Source: Sphingosinicella terrae
GTDB lineage: Bacteria; Pseudomonadota; Alphaproteobacteria; Sphingomonadales; Sphingomonadaceae
NCBI RefSeq assembly: GCF_003347635.1
Contig: NZ_QDFY01000001.1
Span: 434,001 to 498,000, forward strand
Length of the DNA stretch: 64,000 bases
Reading direction: 5' to 3'
The position numbers and the translations under genes were made by a program. Every line of letters starts with the position of its first letter. The stretch's first letter is position 1. Shown piece after piece: positions 20,559 to 29,389 of the stretch. The notes under the pieces were generated by a model, which was not told where the DNA came from, did not search any database, and was given only the letters and a program-made list of their open reading frames with translations.

Positions 20559-20588
20559 TTGACTCTCTCCCCCCTCATGGCCTTTAAA
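20559..20588 (+). promoter_or_regulatory. promoter candidate for hupB
   Basis: TTGACT (20559-20564), 18-base spacer, TTTAAA (20583-20588), about 50 bases before the hupB start. Confidence 0.45.
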
Positions 20589-20640
20589 TGGACGACGGCG
20601 ACTAGCCGCGAGTCATTCGGGAAGCAGGGGTTCGGGAGAG

Positions 20641-20916
20641 ATGAACAAGCAGGAGCTCATCGGCCACGTCGCTGAGGTGACGGGATCCGGCAGGGGGGAG
20701 GCTTCCCGAGCGGTCGAGGCGGTTTTCGAGACGATCACCGATGCCCTGAAACGGGGCGACGAGGTCCGCCTGGTCGGCTTCGGCACCTTCTCCTGTTCGC
20801 GCCGCAAGGCGTCGACCGGTCGCAACCCGCGCACCGGCGAGCCGATGCAGATTCGCGAATCTACCCAGCCCAAGTTCAAGCCGGGCAAGGGCCTCAAGGA
20901 TGCCGTCAACGGCTGA
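20641..20916 (+). CDS. hupB: DNA-binding protein HU
   Basis: A 91-residue histone-like nucleoid protein. MNKQELIGHVAEVTG opens the dimerising helices, VRLVGFGTFSCSRRKA is the saddle strand and GRNPRTGEPMQI the DNA-intercalating arm with its conserved NP. Sits downstream of lon as in many proteobacteria and has its own promoter candidate. Confidence 0.97.
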   Translation: MNKQELIGHVAEVTGSGRGEASRAVEAVFETITDALKRGDEVRLVGFGTFSCSRRKASTGRNPRTGEPMQIRESTQPKFKPGKGLKDAVNG

Positions 20917-20963
20917 CCCGGCAGGCGTCCGCGCCCGCTGGACAGCCTTCGGCGCCGTCGCTA

Positions 20964-20992
20964 TTGACCGCGGCCTGTTGCGGCACCATCTG
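20964..20992 (+). promoter_or_regulatory. weak promoter candidate for tRNA-Val
   Basis: TTGACC (20964-20969), 17-base spacer, CATCTG (20987-20992). The -35 is good and the -10 is poor. Confidence 0.3.
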
Positions 20993-21037
20993 CCGGCAAC
21001 CCGATCGGACGACCACATCGGATCGGCTCGAAGGCGT

Positions 21038-21112
21038 GGGCGCGTAGCTCAGTGGTAGAGCACTGTGTTCACACCGCAGGGGTCGCAAGTTCAATCCTTG
21101 CCGCGCCCACCA
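21038..21112 (+). tRNA. tRNA-Val (CAC)
   Basis: GGGCGCG pairs with CGCGCCC (21102-21108); TAGCTCAGTGGTAGAGC D-arm, GTTCAATCC T-arm and encoded CCA are present. The anticodon stem CTGTG/CGCAG encloses TTCACAC with CAC at 21070-21072. Confidence 0.95.
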
Positions 21113-21164
21113 CGCCTTCCTTTTCCTTTTTCTCCAGCGGAGCGGGACGACGGCTGAGCCGCCG

Positions 21165-21920
21165 CTGATCGCCCTATCCGGGGTCACGCGCCGTCACGCC
21201 GGACGCCCGGCGCTCGACCGCGTCGAGTTCGAGGTCGGCCGGGGCGAGTTCGTCGCCCTGGTCGGCCCCTCCGGCTCCGGCAAGACGACCTTGCTCAAGA
21301 CGATCAACCGGCTGGTCGAGCCGGACGAGGGCTCGGTCCGCCTCGACGGACGCGACGTGCGCTCCCTGGAGGCCCCGGCGCTGCGGCGGAGCATCGGCTA
21401 CGTCTTCCAGGATATCGGCCTGTTCCCGCACATGTCGGTCGCCGATAATGTCTGGATCGTTCCCCGGCTGCTCGGCGATCGGGACGGCCGCGAGGGGCGA
21501 GTGGCCGAGCTACTCGATCTGGTCGCGCTGCCCCGCGACTTTGCCGGCCGCTATCCGGCGTCGCTTTCGGGTGGACAGGCGCAGCGGGTCGGCGTCGCCC
21601 GCGCGCTGGCGGCGGGGCCGAAGCTGGTCCTGATGGACGAGCCGTTCGGCGCCCTCGATCCGGTGACCCGCGATGCGCTCGGCCGCAGCTGGCGAGGCCT
21701 TCACGACCGGCTCGGCCTCACCACCATCATGGTCACCCACGATCTCGCCGAGGCTTTGCTGCTCGCCGACCGCATCGTCGTACTCATCGCCGGTCGCATT
21801 CGTGCCGACGCAGCGCCGGCGGTGCTGCTTCGCGGCAGCGACGATCCCGAGGTGGCGGCCCTGGTCGAAGTGCCCCGGCGGCAGGCAGCGCGGCTTGCCG
21901 GGCTGGCGGGGCCGGCATGA
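21165..21920 (+). CDS. ABC transporter ATPase, quaternary-amine (OpuBA/ProV) type
   Basis: A protein of about 251 residues that energises a glycine betaine/choline-type importer. Walker A GPSGSGKT, signature LSGGQAQR, Walker B LVLMDEPFGALDP and H-loop MVTHDLAEA are all present, and SIGYVFQDIGLFPHM is typical of the Opu group. The fold begins at IALSGVTRR before Walker A, but the frame has no ATG, GTG or TTG between the in-frame TAG at 21045 (inside tRNA-Val) and the Walker A; the first TTG (21291) is after it. CTG 21165 is the best start, with ACG 21147 or 21150 as alternatives behind GGAG at 21139. Overlaps the next gene by ATGA. Confidence 0.85.
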   Translation: MIALSGVTRRHAGRPALDRVEFEVGRGEFVALVGPSGSGKTTLLKTINRLVEPDEGSVRLDGRDVRSLEAPALRRSIGYVFQDIGLFPHMSVADNVWIVPRLLGDRDGREGRVAELLDLVALPRDFAGRYPASLSGGQAQRVGVARALAAGPKLVLMDEPFGALDPVTRDALGRSWRGLHDRLGLTTIMVTHDLAEALLLADRIVVLIAGRIRADAAPAVLLRGSDDPEVAALVEVPRRQAARLAGLAGPA

Positions 21921-23458
21921 ACCCGGCTCTGTCGGAGGCGCTGGCGGCGCTGCCCACGCTCGTCCGGTCACACCTTCTCTTGTCCGCCTGCGCTATCGCG
22001 CTCGGCATTCTCGTTGGGCTCCCGCTCGCCATCTGGGCGGCCGCCGATGGCCGCGCACGAACGCCTCTGCTCGCCCTTGCGGGCCTCGTGCAGACGGTAC
22101 CGGCCTTGGCCCTGCTCGCGCTCTTCTATCCCGCTTTGCTAATCCTGGGCGAGGCGACCGGCCTTGCCGTGCCGGCGCTCGGCTTCCTGCCCGCCTTGAT
22201 CGCGCTCAGCCTCTATGCGCTGCTGCCGATCCTCCGCAACGGTGTCGCCGCCATAAGCGGAATTGCGCCGAGCCTGATCGAGGCCGCCAATGGCCTCGGC
22301 ATGACCCGGCGCCAGCGCCTGACGATGGTCGAGCTTCCGCTCGGCGCGCCGGTCATCCTTGCCGGCATCCGCACCGCCGCCGTCTGGACGATCGGCGCCG
22401 CCACGCTGGCGACGACGGTCGGCCAGCCGAGCCTCGGCGACCTCATCTTCTCCGGCCTCCAGACCGAGAATTGGGTGCGCGTGCTGGTCGGCTGCGCTGC
22501 CGCGGCGGCGCTCGCCTTGCTCGTCGACGGCCTGCTCGCCCTGGTCGAATCCGGACTGGCGCGGCGGAGGCCGCTGCGCGTCTGGGCCGGTGCCGCGGCG
22601 ACGCTGGCGCTGGTCGGCGCGGCGCTGCTGCCCGCCGGCGGCGCCGCCCCCGGCGGCGAGACCGTGACGATCGGCGCCAAGAACTTCTCCGAGCAGTATA
22701 TCCTGGCGAGCGCCATCGAGCGCCGGCTCCAGGCAGCGGGTTACCGCACCCGCCGCCGCGACAATCTCGGCTCCACCGTCGCCTATCAGGCGCTCGCCGC
22801 CGACGATATCCAGGTCTATGTCGATTATGGCGGGACCTTGTGGGCCAACATTCTCGGCCGCGCCGAGGCGCCGCCGCCGCGGCAGATGCGGGCGATCCTG
22901 GCTCGCCAACTTGACGAGCGCGACGGCGTGCGTCTGCTCGGCCCACTCGGCTTCGAGAATGCCTATGCGCTCGCCATGCGGCGCGATCGCGCCGAGGCGC
23001 TGGGAGTCTCCTCGCTCGACGACCTCGCCCGCGCCGCGCCGCGGCTTCGGCTCGGCGCCGACCTCGAATTCCTGACCCGGCCGGAATGGCGGTCGGTCCG
23101 CGACGCCTACGGCATCGCCTTCGCGGAGCAGCGATCCTACAGCCCGACCTTCATGTACCGGGCGATCGCCGACGGCTCGGCCGACGTCATTACCGCCTTC
23201 TCCTCGGATGGCCGCATCGCCGCGCTCGACCTCGTCCTGCTCGCCGATCCGCGTCGAGCCTTGCCCTCCTACGAGGCGCTCGTGCTGGTCTCGCCGGGCC
23301 GGGCAGGGGATTCCCGCTTCGCCGAGGCGCTGGCGCCATTGATCGGCCGCATCCAGGTCGAGCGGATGCGGCGCGCGAACCTGCTCGTCGATCGTGATTC
23401 GGACAAGCGCACCCCGCTCGAAGCGGCTTGTCTCCTCGATCCGTTTCAGGCTTGTTAA
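21917..23458 (+). CDS. fused permease and substrate-binding protein of a betaine/choline-type ABC importer
   Basis: A 513-residue fusion. Residues 1-215 are an OpuBB/ProW-type permease with five to six membrane segments and the EAA loop (EAANGLGMTRRQRLTMVELPLGA, split here around residue 120). After another hydrophobic segment (about 225-250) comes a periplasmic OpuAC/ProX-like binding domain (GAKNFSEQYILASAIERRL ... VYVDYGGTLW ... SYSPTFMYRAIADG). The arrangement tethers the binding protein to the membrane and is known in some osmoprotectant importers. ATG 21917 overlaps the ATPase stop. The binding site residues suggest a quaternary amine, but the ligand is inferred. Confidence 0.88.
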   Translation: MNPALSEALAALPTLVRSHLLLSACAIALGILVGLPLAIWAAADGRARTPLLALAGLVQTVPALALLALFYPALLILGEATGLAVPALGFLPALIALSLYALLPILRNGVAAISGIAPSLIEAANGLGMTRRQRLTMVELPLGAPVILAGIRTAAVWTIGAATLATTVGQPSLGDLIFSGLQTENWVRVLVGCAAAAALALLVDGLLALVESGLARRRPLRVWAGAAATLALVGAALLPAGGAAPGGETVTIGAKNFSEQYILASAIERRLQAAGYRTRRRDNLGSTVAYQALAADDIQVYVDYGGTLWANILGRAEAPPPRQMRAILARQLDERDGVRLLGPLGFENAYALAMRRDRAEALGVSSLDDLARAAPRLRLGADLEFLTRPEWRSVRDAYGIAFAEQRSYSPTFMYRAIADGSADVITAFSSDGRIAALDLVLLADPRRALPSYEALVLVSPGRAGDSRFAEALAPLIGRIQVERMRRANLLVDRDSDKRTPLEAACLLDPFQAC

Positions 23459-23535
23459 CCATGCGCGGGTTACCAAGAAACCCGACAAAGGATCGCGAGT
23501 TGAATTGAGGGAAGGACTGAAGAAGGAGCCGTAAC

Positions 23536-23829
23536 GTGCGTAGCGAATTCGGTTTGAATGCTTCCGATCAGGATTTCCGGCGGCAGCTCCAGGGCTATGG
23601 CCTCAGCACCGTCGAGATCAGCTATTACATGCCCGATCACCCCGCGCTCCTGCAGCTCTTCGTCTATCAGCATTACGACGTCGCGCCCCGGTTCCCGGTG
23701 CTGCGCGACTTCCTCGACCACTGGCGCCGCGAGGTCGAGGCGGCGCTCCATTCGGTTCGAGTCGCCCACAACCATCTCATCGGCCCGGCCGAATGGCGGG
23801 CGGTGGACGGGGTCATCACGATCAATTGA
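23536..23829 (+). CDS. usg: Usg family protein
   Basis: A 97-residue alphaproteobacterial protein of unknown role, first noted near tryptophan genes. FRRQLQGYGLSTVEISYYMPDHP and the FVYQHYDVAPRFPVL core are typical. It starts with GTG behind AAGGAG and its TGA overlaps the TTG start of the next gene. Confidence 0.9.
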   Translation: MRSEFGLNASDQDFRRQLQGYGLSTVEISYYMPDHPALLQLFVYQHYDVAPRFPVLRDFLDHWRREVEAALHSVRVAHNHLIGPAEWRAVDGVITIN

Positions 23830-24140
23830 GCCAGCTCCCCTGGACTTCGGAAGGCGACGGAGTCCGCGTCGCCGTCCGGGTGACGCCGCGGGCGAAGCGT
23901 AGCGCCTTCGCTGGCCTCGTCGACACCGGCGACGGCCGCGTTGCACTCGCCGTCAAGCTCGCCGCGCCGCCGGTCGACGGCGCCGCCAACGAAGCGCTGG
24001 TCGCCTTCCTGGCCGAGCATTTCGGTCTTTCCCGCTCGTCCGTCTCCATCCTTTCCGGCGAAAAGGCGCGGTTGAAGATCGTCCGATTTGCAGGACTCTC
24101 GGCTGAAGCGCTGTCGAACCGCCTGATGCCGAAGGGATAG
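23826..24140 (+). CDS. DUF167 (YggU) family protein
   Basis: A 104-residue small alpha/beta protein. VRVAVRVTPRAKRSAFAG, the PPVDGAANEALVAFLAEHF core and SGEKARLKIVRF define the family. The TTG at 23826 overlaps the usg stop (TTGA), which suggests coupling; ATG 23793 in the same frame would extend into usg. Function unknown. Confidence 0.85.
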   Translation: MSQLPWTSEGDGVRVAVRVTPRAKRSAFAGLVDTGDGRVALAVKLAAPPVDGAANEALVAFLAEHFGLSRSSVSILSGEKARLKIVRFAGLSAEALSNRLMPKG

Positions 24141-24304
24141 TGCCAGCCGCCTGAGGCCGTCCGCCGATGTCGATCTTCAAGTCCCTCCTCCTGGAGGGAA
24201 CGGGCAATGCGGGGGTGCTAATGTGGAGATCGAGGCTCGAGCTGCATGAAACAGGTCGATCCGGGCCCCGGCTGTCTCAACGATCCGTCCGACTTTACAC
24301 GATC

Positions 24305-24334
24305 TTTACGCGGGCAGGGACCAACACATATAGC
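24305..24334 (+). promoter_or_regulatory. promoter candidate upstream of the kdp region
   Basis: TTTACG (24305-24310), 18-base spacer, TATAGC (24329-24334). It may have belonged to the decayed porin gene or may still serve kdp. No KdpE site was recognised. Confidence 0.35.
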
Positions 24335-24406
24335 ATCCTAACGCAGGTTAGGCGCAATCGGTCCCGGGTCGGACGTCTCCGCGTCCGGGAACCGAGAGGA
24401 CCTTTC

Positions 24407-24604
24407 GTGTCTCGCGCCTGCTTCGCGCCCCTTCGCACCATCGGCCTTGCTTTCTCTTCGCCCGCCTTCGCGCAGGAGGAGGAAGCTGGGCCGACGGCCA
24501 CCATCGCCGGTGGGGTCGCGCTGGCGTCGCAAGACCGCGTCCGCGGCATCTCGCTGTCCAACGACAAGGCTGTGCCGCGGCGCACGATCAACCTCGAACA
24601 TGCC
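24407..24604 (+). pseudogene. remnant of a TorF-like porin gene
   Basis: GTG 24407 opens a signal-peptide-like stretch (ending SPAFA-Q) followed by TATIAGGVALASQDRVRGIS and a degraded continuation to INLEH. This matches the first 65 residues of TorF-type putative porins, whose mature N-terminus has GGVAL-x-SDYRFRG-x-S-x-SN. After INLEH the frame carries no porin-like sequence, and the usual remaining 150-200 residues are missing. Probably a deleted gene. Confidence 0.45.
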
Positions 24605-24792
24605 CCTGCGGCTGGCGTGTCGAGGAGTCGATCGGAGCGAAGGTCGACCGACGCAACCTCACCGTCCATGTCGCCCCTGTCGATATCGGCCTCGGCGCGG
24701 TCGAGGCCGCACAAGGCGGCGCCATCCAGGACATCGCCGAAGCGACCGTCCCGGCGACGCGGGCCGCAAGCTTCCGATCAGAAGGGACGATC

Positions 24793-24915
24793 ATGACCGA
24801 CCTCATCTGGCTCGGCATCATCCTCGGGATGACGCTGCTCGGCTTCCTCTACCTCGCGCTGCTTGGCGACTCCGGATTCGAGCCGGGCGCAGGCGGTGAG
24901 GAGTCCGGCGCATGA
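24793..24915 (+). CDS. small membrane protein upstream of kdpF
   Basis: A 40-residue ORF with one membrane segment (LIWLGIILGMTLLGFLYLAL, residues 4-23) and an acidic Gly-rich tail. GAAGGGACG precedes the ATG, and its stop overlaps the kdpF start by ATGA, so it is translated as part of the kdp operon. It is not KdpF; its role is unknown. A helper subunit of KdpFABC is one possibility. Confidence 0.55.
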   Translation: MTDLIWLGIILGMTLLGFLYLALLGDSGFEPGAGGEESGA

Positions 24916-25001
24916 CGCTCGACATCGGGCTGGGCGGCCTCACCGCGATCTTCCTCCTCCTCTACCTCGTGGCCGTGCTCGCGCGGCCCGAGCGCTTCTG
25001 A
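24912..25001 (+). CDS. kdpF: K+-transporting ATPase subunit KdpF
   Basis: A 29-residue single-helix peptide that stabilises the KdpFABC complex in the inner membrane. The helix IFLLLYLVAVLARPERF ends with the conserved xxPERF motif. It starts inside the stop of the preceding small ORF and is 12 bases from kdpA. Too short for most automated gene callers. Confidence 0.85.
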   Translation: MTLDIGLGGLTAIFLLLYLVAVLARPERF

Positions 25002-25013
25002 AGGGACCCCGTC

Positions 25014-26732
25014 ATGGCGAACACGACGCCCGAGGGCTGGATCCTCATCGGCGGCTTCATCGTCCTCACCGTGGCGATGGCGAAGCCGTTCGGCCTGTGG
25101 CTGCACGCAATCTACGAAGGGCGGCGGACCTGGCTGAGCCCGATCGTCGGGCCGGTCGAGCGGCTGCTCTACAAGGTCGGCGGCGTCGATCCGGCGCGCG
25201 AGCAGGGCTGGCGCGGCTATGCGGTCGCGCTGTTCCTGTTCAATGCGATCGGCATCCTGTTCCTCTACGCGCTGCAGCGTGTGCAAGGCGTGCTGCCTTT
25301 GAACCCGCAGGAATTTTCCGGCGTCGCTCATCCGGTCGCGTTCAACACCGCCATCAGCTTCGTCACCAACACCAATTGGCAGAGCTACGGCGGCGAGACG
25401 ACGATGTCGCACCTCGTCCAGATGCTCGGCCTCACGGTCCAGAATTTTGTCTCGGCGGCGACCGGGATCGCGATCGCCTTCGTCCTGATCCGCGGCTTTG
25501 CACGCCGGGAGACCCGGGAGCTCGGCAACTTCTGGGCCGATCTCACCCGCATCACGCTCTACATCCTGTTGCCCTCCTGCTTCGTCTACGCGCTCCTTCT
25601 GGTCTTCCTGGGCGTTCCGCAGACGCTTGCCGGATCGGTTGCCGCCACGACGATGGAAGGAGCCGGGCAAGTCATCGCCCTGGGACCGGTGGCCTCGCAG
25701 GTTGCGGTCAAGATGCTCGGCACGAATGGCGGCGGCTTCTTCAACGTCAACGCGGCGCACCCGTTCGAGAATCCCGGCGATCTTTCGAACCTCGTCCAGA
25801 TGCTGTCGATCTTCGCGCTTGGCGCGGGGCTCACCTGGACGTTCGGCAGGGCCGTCGGCAACACGAAGCAGGGATGGGCCATCCTCGCCGCGATGTTGGT
25901 GCTGTTCGCCGCCGGCGTCTCGAGCGCCTACATCGCCGAGGCCTCGGGCAACCCCATCCACCATGCGGCGGGCGTCGATCCTTCCGGCGGCAACATGGAG
26001 GGCAAGGAGACTCGTTTCGGGCCTGCTGCCTCGGCTCTGTTCGCCACCGTCACTACCGCCGCCTCCTGCGGGGCGGTCAATTCGATGCACGACAGCTTCA
26101 CGCCGGTCGGCGGGTTGATTCCGCTGTTCAACATTCAGCTGGGCGAGATCATCGTCGGCGGCGTCGGCGCCGGTCTCTACGGCTTCCTGCTCTTCGCCAT
26201 TCTCGCCATCTTCGTCGCGGGTTTGATGGTCGGCCGTACGCCCGAATATCTTGGGAAGAAGATCGAAGCGCGCGAGATCAAGCTGGCGGTGCTCGCCATC
26301 GCCATCCTGCCGCTGTCGATCCTCGGCTTCACCGCGCTTGCCTCGGTCATGCTGCAGGGCCTGGAGGGCCTGCAGGACAGCGGCCCGCATGGCATGTCGG
26401 AGATGCTCTACGCATATTCATCCGGCACCGGGAATAACGGCTCGGCCTTCGCCGGGCTCACCGCCTCCAACGATTTCTGGGGGCTGACGCTCGGCATCGC
26501 CATGTTCCTCGGGCGGTTCTTCGTGATCTTCCCGGCACTCGCCATCGCCGGCTCGCTTGCCGCCAAGAAGCCGATTCCCGCCGGTGCCGGCTCGTTCCCG
26601 ACCACGGGACCGCTCTGGGTCGGGCTGCTCGTCGGCCTGATCCTGATCGTCGGCGGTCTCACTTTCCTGCCCAGCCTCGCGCTCGGGCCGGGTGCCGAGC
26701 AGCTCGCGATGCTGCGCGGGCAGACCTTCTGA
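25014..26732 (+). CDS. kdpA: K+-transporting ATPase subunit KdpA
   Basis: A 572-residue channel-like subunit with about ten membrane segments. Four pore-loop repeats are visible: [44 protein letters not shown] and [12 protein letters not shown], which form the K+ selectivity filter. Normal length. It is the second gene of kdpFABC, 13 bases before the kdpB start. Confidence 0.98.
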   Translation: MANTTPEGWILIGGFIVLTVAMAKPFGLWLHAIYEGRRTWLSPIVGPVERLLYKVGGVDPAREQGWRGYAVALFLFNAIGILFLYALQRVQGVLPLNPQEFSGVAHPVAFNTAISFVTNTNWQSYGGETTMSHLVQMLGLTVQNFVSAATGIAIAFVLIRGFARRETRELGNFWADLTRITLYILLPSCFVYALLLVFLGVPQTLAGSVAATTMEGAGQVIALGPVASQVAVKMLGTNGGGFFNVNAAHPFENPGDLSNLVQMLSIFALGAGLTWTFGRAVGNTKQGWAILAAMLVLFAAGVSSAYIAEASGNPIHHAAGVDPSGGNMEGKETRFGPAASALFATVTTAASCGAVNSMHDSFTPVGGLIPLFNIQLGEIIVGGVGAGLYGFLLFAILAIFVAGLMVGRTPEYLGKKIEAREIKLAVLAIAILPLSILGFTALASVMLQGLEGLQDSGPHGMSEMLYAYSSGTGNNGSAFAGLTASNDFWGLTLGIAMFLGRFFVIFPALAIAGSLAAKKPIPAGAGSFPTTGPLWVGLLVGLILIVGGLTFLPSLALGPGAEQLAMLRGQTF

Positions 26733-26745
26733 AGAGGGCGAACTC

Positions 26746-28788
26746 ATGTCCTACCATCCTCCAAAGCGTTTGTCGGTCTTCAGCTGGGAGCTGATGGGAC
26801 CCGCCATCGTCGGGTCCTTCCGCAAGCTCGATCCCAGGCAGCTGGTCCGCAACCCGGTCATGTTCGCGACCGCGATCGTGGCGCTGTTGCTCACCGTATT
26901 GCTCGCTTCCGGTCACGTGGCGGCGTCGATCGGCTTCCAGGTCCAGCTCGTCTTGTGGCTCTGGCTGACGGTGCTGTTCGGCAATTTCGCCGAAGCGCTG
27001 GCAGAGGGGCGCGGCAAGGCCCAGGCCGATTCGCTGCGCGACACGAAGGCGCAGCTGTGGGCGAAGCAGCTCATCGGCGTCGGCGACGTCTGGGATCGTG
27101 TCCCCGCCACCCGGCTGATGGCGGGCGATCGGGTCTTGGTCGAGACCAACGACCTGATCCCTGCCGACGGCGAGGTGGTCGAAGGCGTGGCCTCCGTCAA
27201 CGAAGCGGCGATCACCGGCGAGTCCGCCCCGGTGATCCGCGAAGCGGGCGGAGACCGCTCGGCGGTGACGGCGGGTACCCGCGTCATCTCCGATTGGATC
27301 AAGGTGCGCGTGTCACAGGAACCCGGACAGGGCTTTCTCGACCGGATGATCGCGCTCGTCGAAGGCGCCCAGCGCCAAAAGACGCCGAACGAGATTGCGC
27401 TGACGATCCTGCTCGTCGGACTCACCATCATCTTCCTGATCGCGGTCTCGACCATCCCCAGCTTCGCGGCCTATGCCGGCGGCTCGATCGCCGTGCCTTT
27501 GCTTGCGGCGCTGCTGATCACGCTCATCCCGACCACCATCGCCGCCCTGCTGTCGGCGATCGGAATCGCGGGCATGGACCGCTTGGTGCGCTTCAACGTG
27601 CTTGCCAAGTCCGGCCGGGCCGTCGAGGCGGCCGGCGACATCGACGTCATCCTGCTCGACAAGACCGGTACGGTCACGATCGGCGACCGCCGCGCGACGG
27701 AGTTCCGGCCGGTGAGCGGCGTCTCCGCCACCGAGCTGGCCGAGGCCGCGTATCTGGCCAGCCTCGCCGACGAGACGCCCGAGGGTCGCTCGATCGTCGC
27801 TTTGGCAAGGGAGAGATACGGCCTGCCGGAACGGCAATTGCCGCAAGAAGCCAAGTTCGATCCGTTCACCGCCCAGACTCGATTGTCCGGCGTGGAGGTC
27901 GACGGATCCCGTATCCGCAAGGGCGCGGTCGATGCCATCCTGGCCCATACGCCCGGCGCGGCCGACAGCGCTGCGGCGGCGGAGCTTCGCCGGATCACCG
28001 AGGAGATTGCCCGATCCGGCGGCACGCCGCTTGCCGTCGAGCGTGACGGGCGCCTCCTCGGCATCCTTCACCTCAAGGACATCCTCAAGGCCGGCATGCG
28101 CGAGCGTTTCGCCGAGCTCAGGCGCATGGGCATACGAACGGTGATGATCACCGGCGACAACCCGATGACGGCGGCAGCGATCGCGGCGGAGGCAGGCGTC
28201 GACGATTTCCTCGCCGAGGCGACACCCGAGGACAAGCTGGCCCTGATCCGGCGCGAGCAGATCGGAGGACGCCTCGTCGCCATGTGCGGCGACGGCACCA
28301 ACGACGCTCCGGCGCTCGCTCAGGCCGATGTCGGGCTCACCATGAACACCGGCACCCAGGCGGCGCGCGAGGCGGGCAACATGGTCGATCTCGACAGCGA
28401 CCCGACCAAGCTCATCGAGGTCGTAGGCCTCGGCAAGCAGCTGCTGATGACTCGAGGAGCCCTGACGACGTTCTCCGTGGCGAACGACGTGGCCAAATAT
28501 TTCGCGATCATCCCGGCGATCTTCGTCATCCTCTATCCCAGCCTCGGCATCTTCAACGTCATGGGGCTGGAAAGTTCGCAAAGCGCGATCCTGTCGGCGA
28601 TCATCTTCAATGCGTTGATCATCCCGGCACTGGTGCCGCTGGCGCTCAAGGGGGTCCGGTACCGCCCGGCGCCCGCCGCGCAGATCCTGCGGCGCAACCT
28701 GGCCATATACGGGGTCGGCGGCATCGTCGCTCCGTTCATCGGCATCAAGCTCATCGACATCGCCGTCAACGGCCTCGGCCTCGCTTAA
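26746..28788 (+). CDS. kdpB: K+-transporting P-type ATPase subunit KdpB
   Basis: A 680-residue P-type ATPase. The A-domain has [10 protein letters not shown], the phosphorylation motif is [11 protein letters not shown] with Asp305, the P-domain ends in [16 protein letters not shown], and [13 protein letters not shown] belongs to the nucleotide-binding domain. About seven membrane segments. The ATG at 26746 has GAGGG upstream and fits the family N-terminus; the frame is open a further 18 codons into kdpA. Confidence 0.98.
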   Translation: MSYHPPKRLSVFSWELMGPAIVGSFRKLDPRQLVRNPVMFATAIVALLLTVLLASGHVAASIGFQVQLVLWLWLTVLFGNFAEALAEGRGKAQADSLRDTKAQLWAKQLIGVGDVWDRVPATRLMAGDRVLVETNDLIPADGEVVEGVASVNEAAITGESAPVIREAGGDRSAVTAGTRVISDWIKVRVSQEPGQGFLDRMIALVEGAQRQKTPNEIALTILLVGLTIIFLIAVSTIPSFAAYAGGSIAVPLLAALLITLIPTTIAALLSAIGIAGMDRLVRFNVLAKSGRAVEAAGDIDVILLDKTGTVTIGDRRATEFRPVSGVSATELAEAAYLASLADETPEGRSIVALARERYGLPERQLPQEAKFDPFTAQTRLSGVEVDGSRIRKGAVDAILAHTPGAADSAAAAELRRITEEIARSGGTPLAVERDGRLLGILHLKDILKAGMRERFAELRRMGIRTVMITGDNPMTAAAIAAEAGVDDFLAEATPEDKLALIRREQIGGRLVAMCGDGTNDAPALAQADVGLTMNTGTQAAREAGNMVDLDSDPTKLIEVVGLGKQLLMTRGALTTFSVANDVAKYFAIIPAIFVILYPSLGIFNVMGLESSQSAILSAIIFNALIIPALVPLALKGVRYRPAPAAQILRRNLAIYGVGGIVAPFIGIKLIDIAVNGLGLA

Positions 28789-28798
28789 GGAAAGACCT

Positions 28799-29389
28799 AT
28801 GAGCAACGACATCAAAGGCGCGCTTCGCCCGGCGATCGGCATCTTCGTCCTGCTGGCGCTGATCACCGGCCTTATCTACCCGCTCGCGATCACCGCCATC
28901 GCTCAGGCCGTTTTCCCGCATCAGGCGAATGGCAGCCTGGTTCGCGAAGGCGACATCATCGTCGGGTCGGAGCTGGTTGGGCAGGGCTTCGTCTCGCCCC
29001 GCTATTTCCACCCGCGCCCTTCTGCCGCTGGCGACGGCTATGACGCGTCAGCCTCATCGGGCTCCAATCTCGGTCCCACGTCCGCCGATCTCGAGGCGGC
29101 GGTCGTCGAGCGGGTCGCCGCCGCGCGCGCCGACGGTGTCACCGGACCGGTGCCCGCCCACATGGCGACCGCCTCGGGCTCAGGCCTCGACCCGGACATT
29201 TCGCCGGCAATGGCCATGGCGCAGGTCGATCGCATCGCCTCGGCGCGCGGGATGCCGCCGCAGGCGTTGCGCCAGCTGGTCGAACGGTCGATCGATCACC
29301 CTACTCTGGGCGTGCTCGGCGAATCCCATGTGAATGTGTTGCGGCTCAATCGACAGCTGGACCGGATGGCGCCACAATCGCGGCCGTGA
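28799..29389 (+). CDS. kdpC: K+-transporting ATPase subunit KdpC
   Basis: A 196-residue subunit with one N-terminal membrane helix (residues 13-40, ending QAVFP) and a periplasmic domain with NGSLV, GQGFVSPRYFHPRPSAAG and SGSNLGPTS, which are hallmarks of KdpC. The end is LGVLGESHVNVLRLNRQLD. The stop overlaps the GTG of kdpD. Confidence 0.97.
   Translation: MSNDIKGALRPAIGIFVLLALITGLIYPLAITAIAQAVFPHQANGSLVREGDIIVGSELVGQGFVSPRYFHPRPSAAGDGYDASASSGSNLGPTSADLEAAVVERVAAARADGVTGPVPAHMATASGSGLDPDISPAMAMAQVDRIASARGMPPQALRQLVERSIDHPTLGVLGESHVNVLRLNRQLDRMAPQSRP

Larger units (their letters stand above)
24141..24792. other. gene-poor stretch before the kdp operon
   Basis: These 652 bases hold no intact gene. 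They contain a promoter candidate (24305-24334), a decayed TorF-like porin start (24407-24604), and after it an open frame of about 60 codons leading into the small ORF at 24793 (VEESIGAKVDRRNLTVH... by translation from 24618) that I do not recognise and that lacks its own start. Confidence 0.4.

Noticed and set aside
24167-24796. 209-codon ORF before kdp as one gene
   Set aside because: Only its middle section resembles a porin; the rest is unrelated low-complexity sequence, so a remnant is the better reading.
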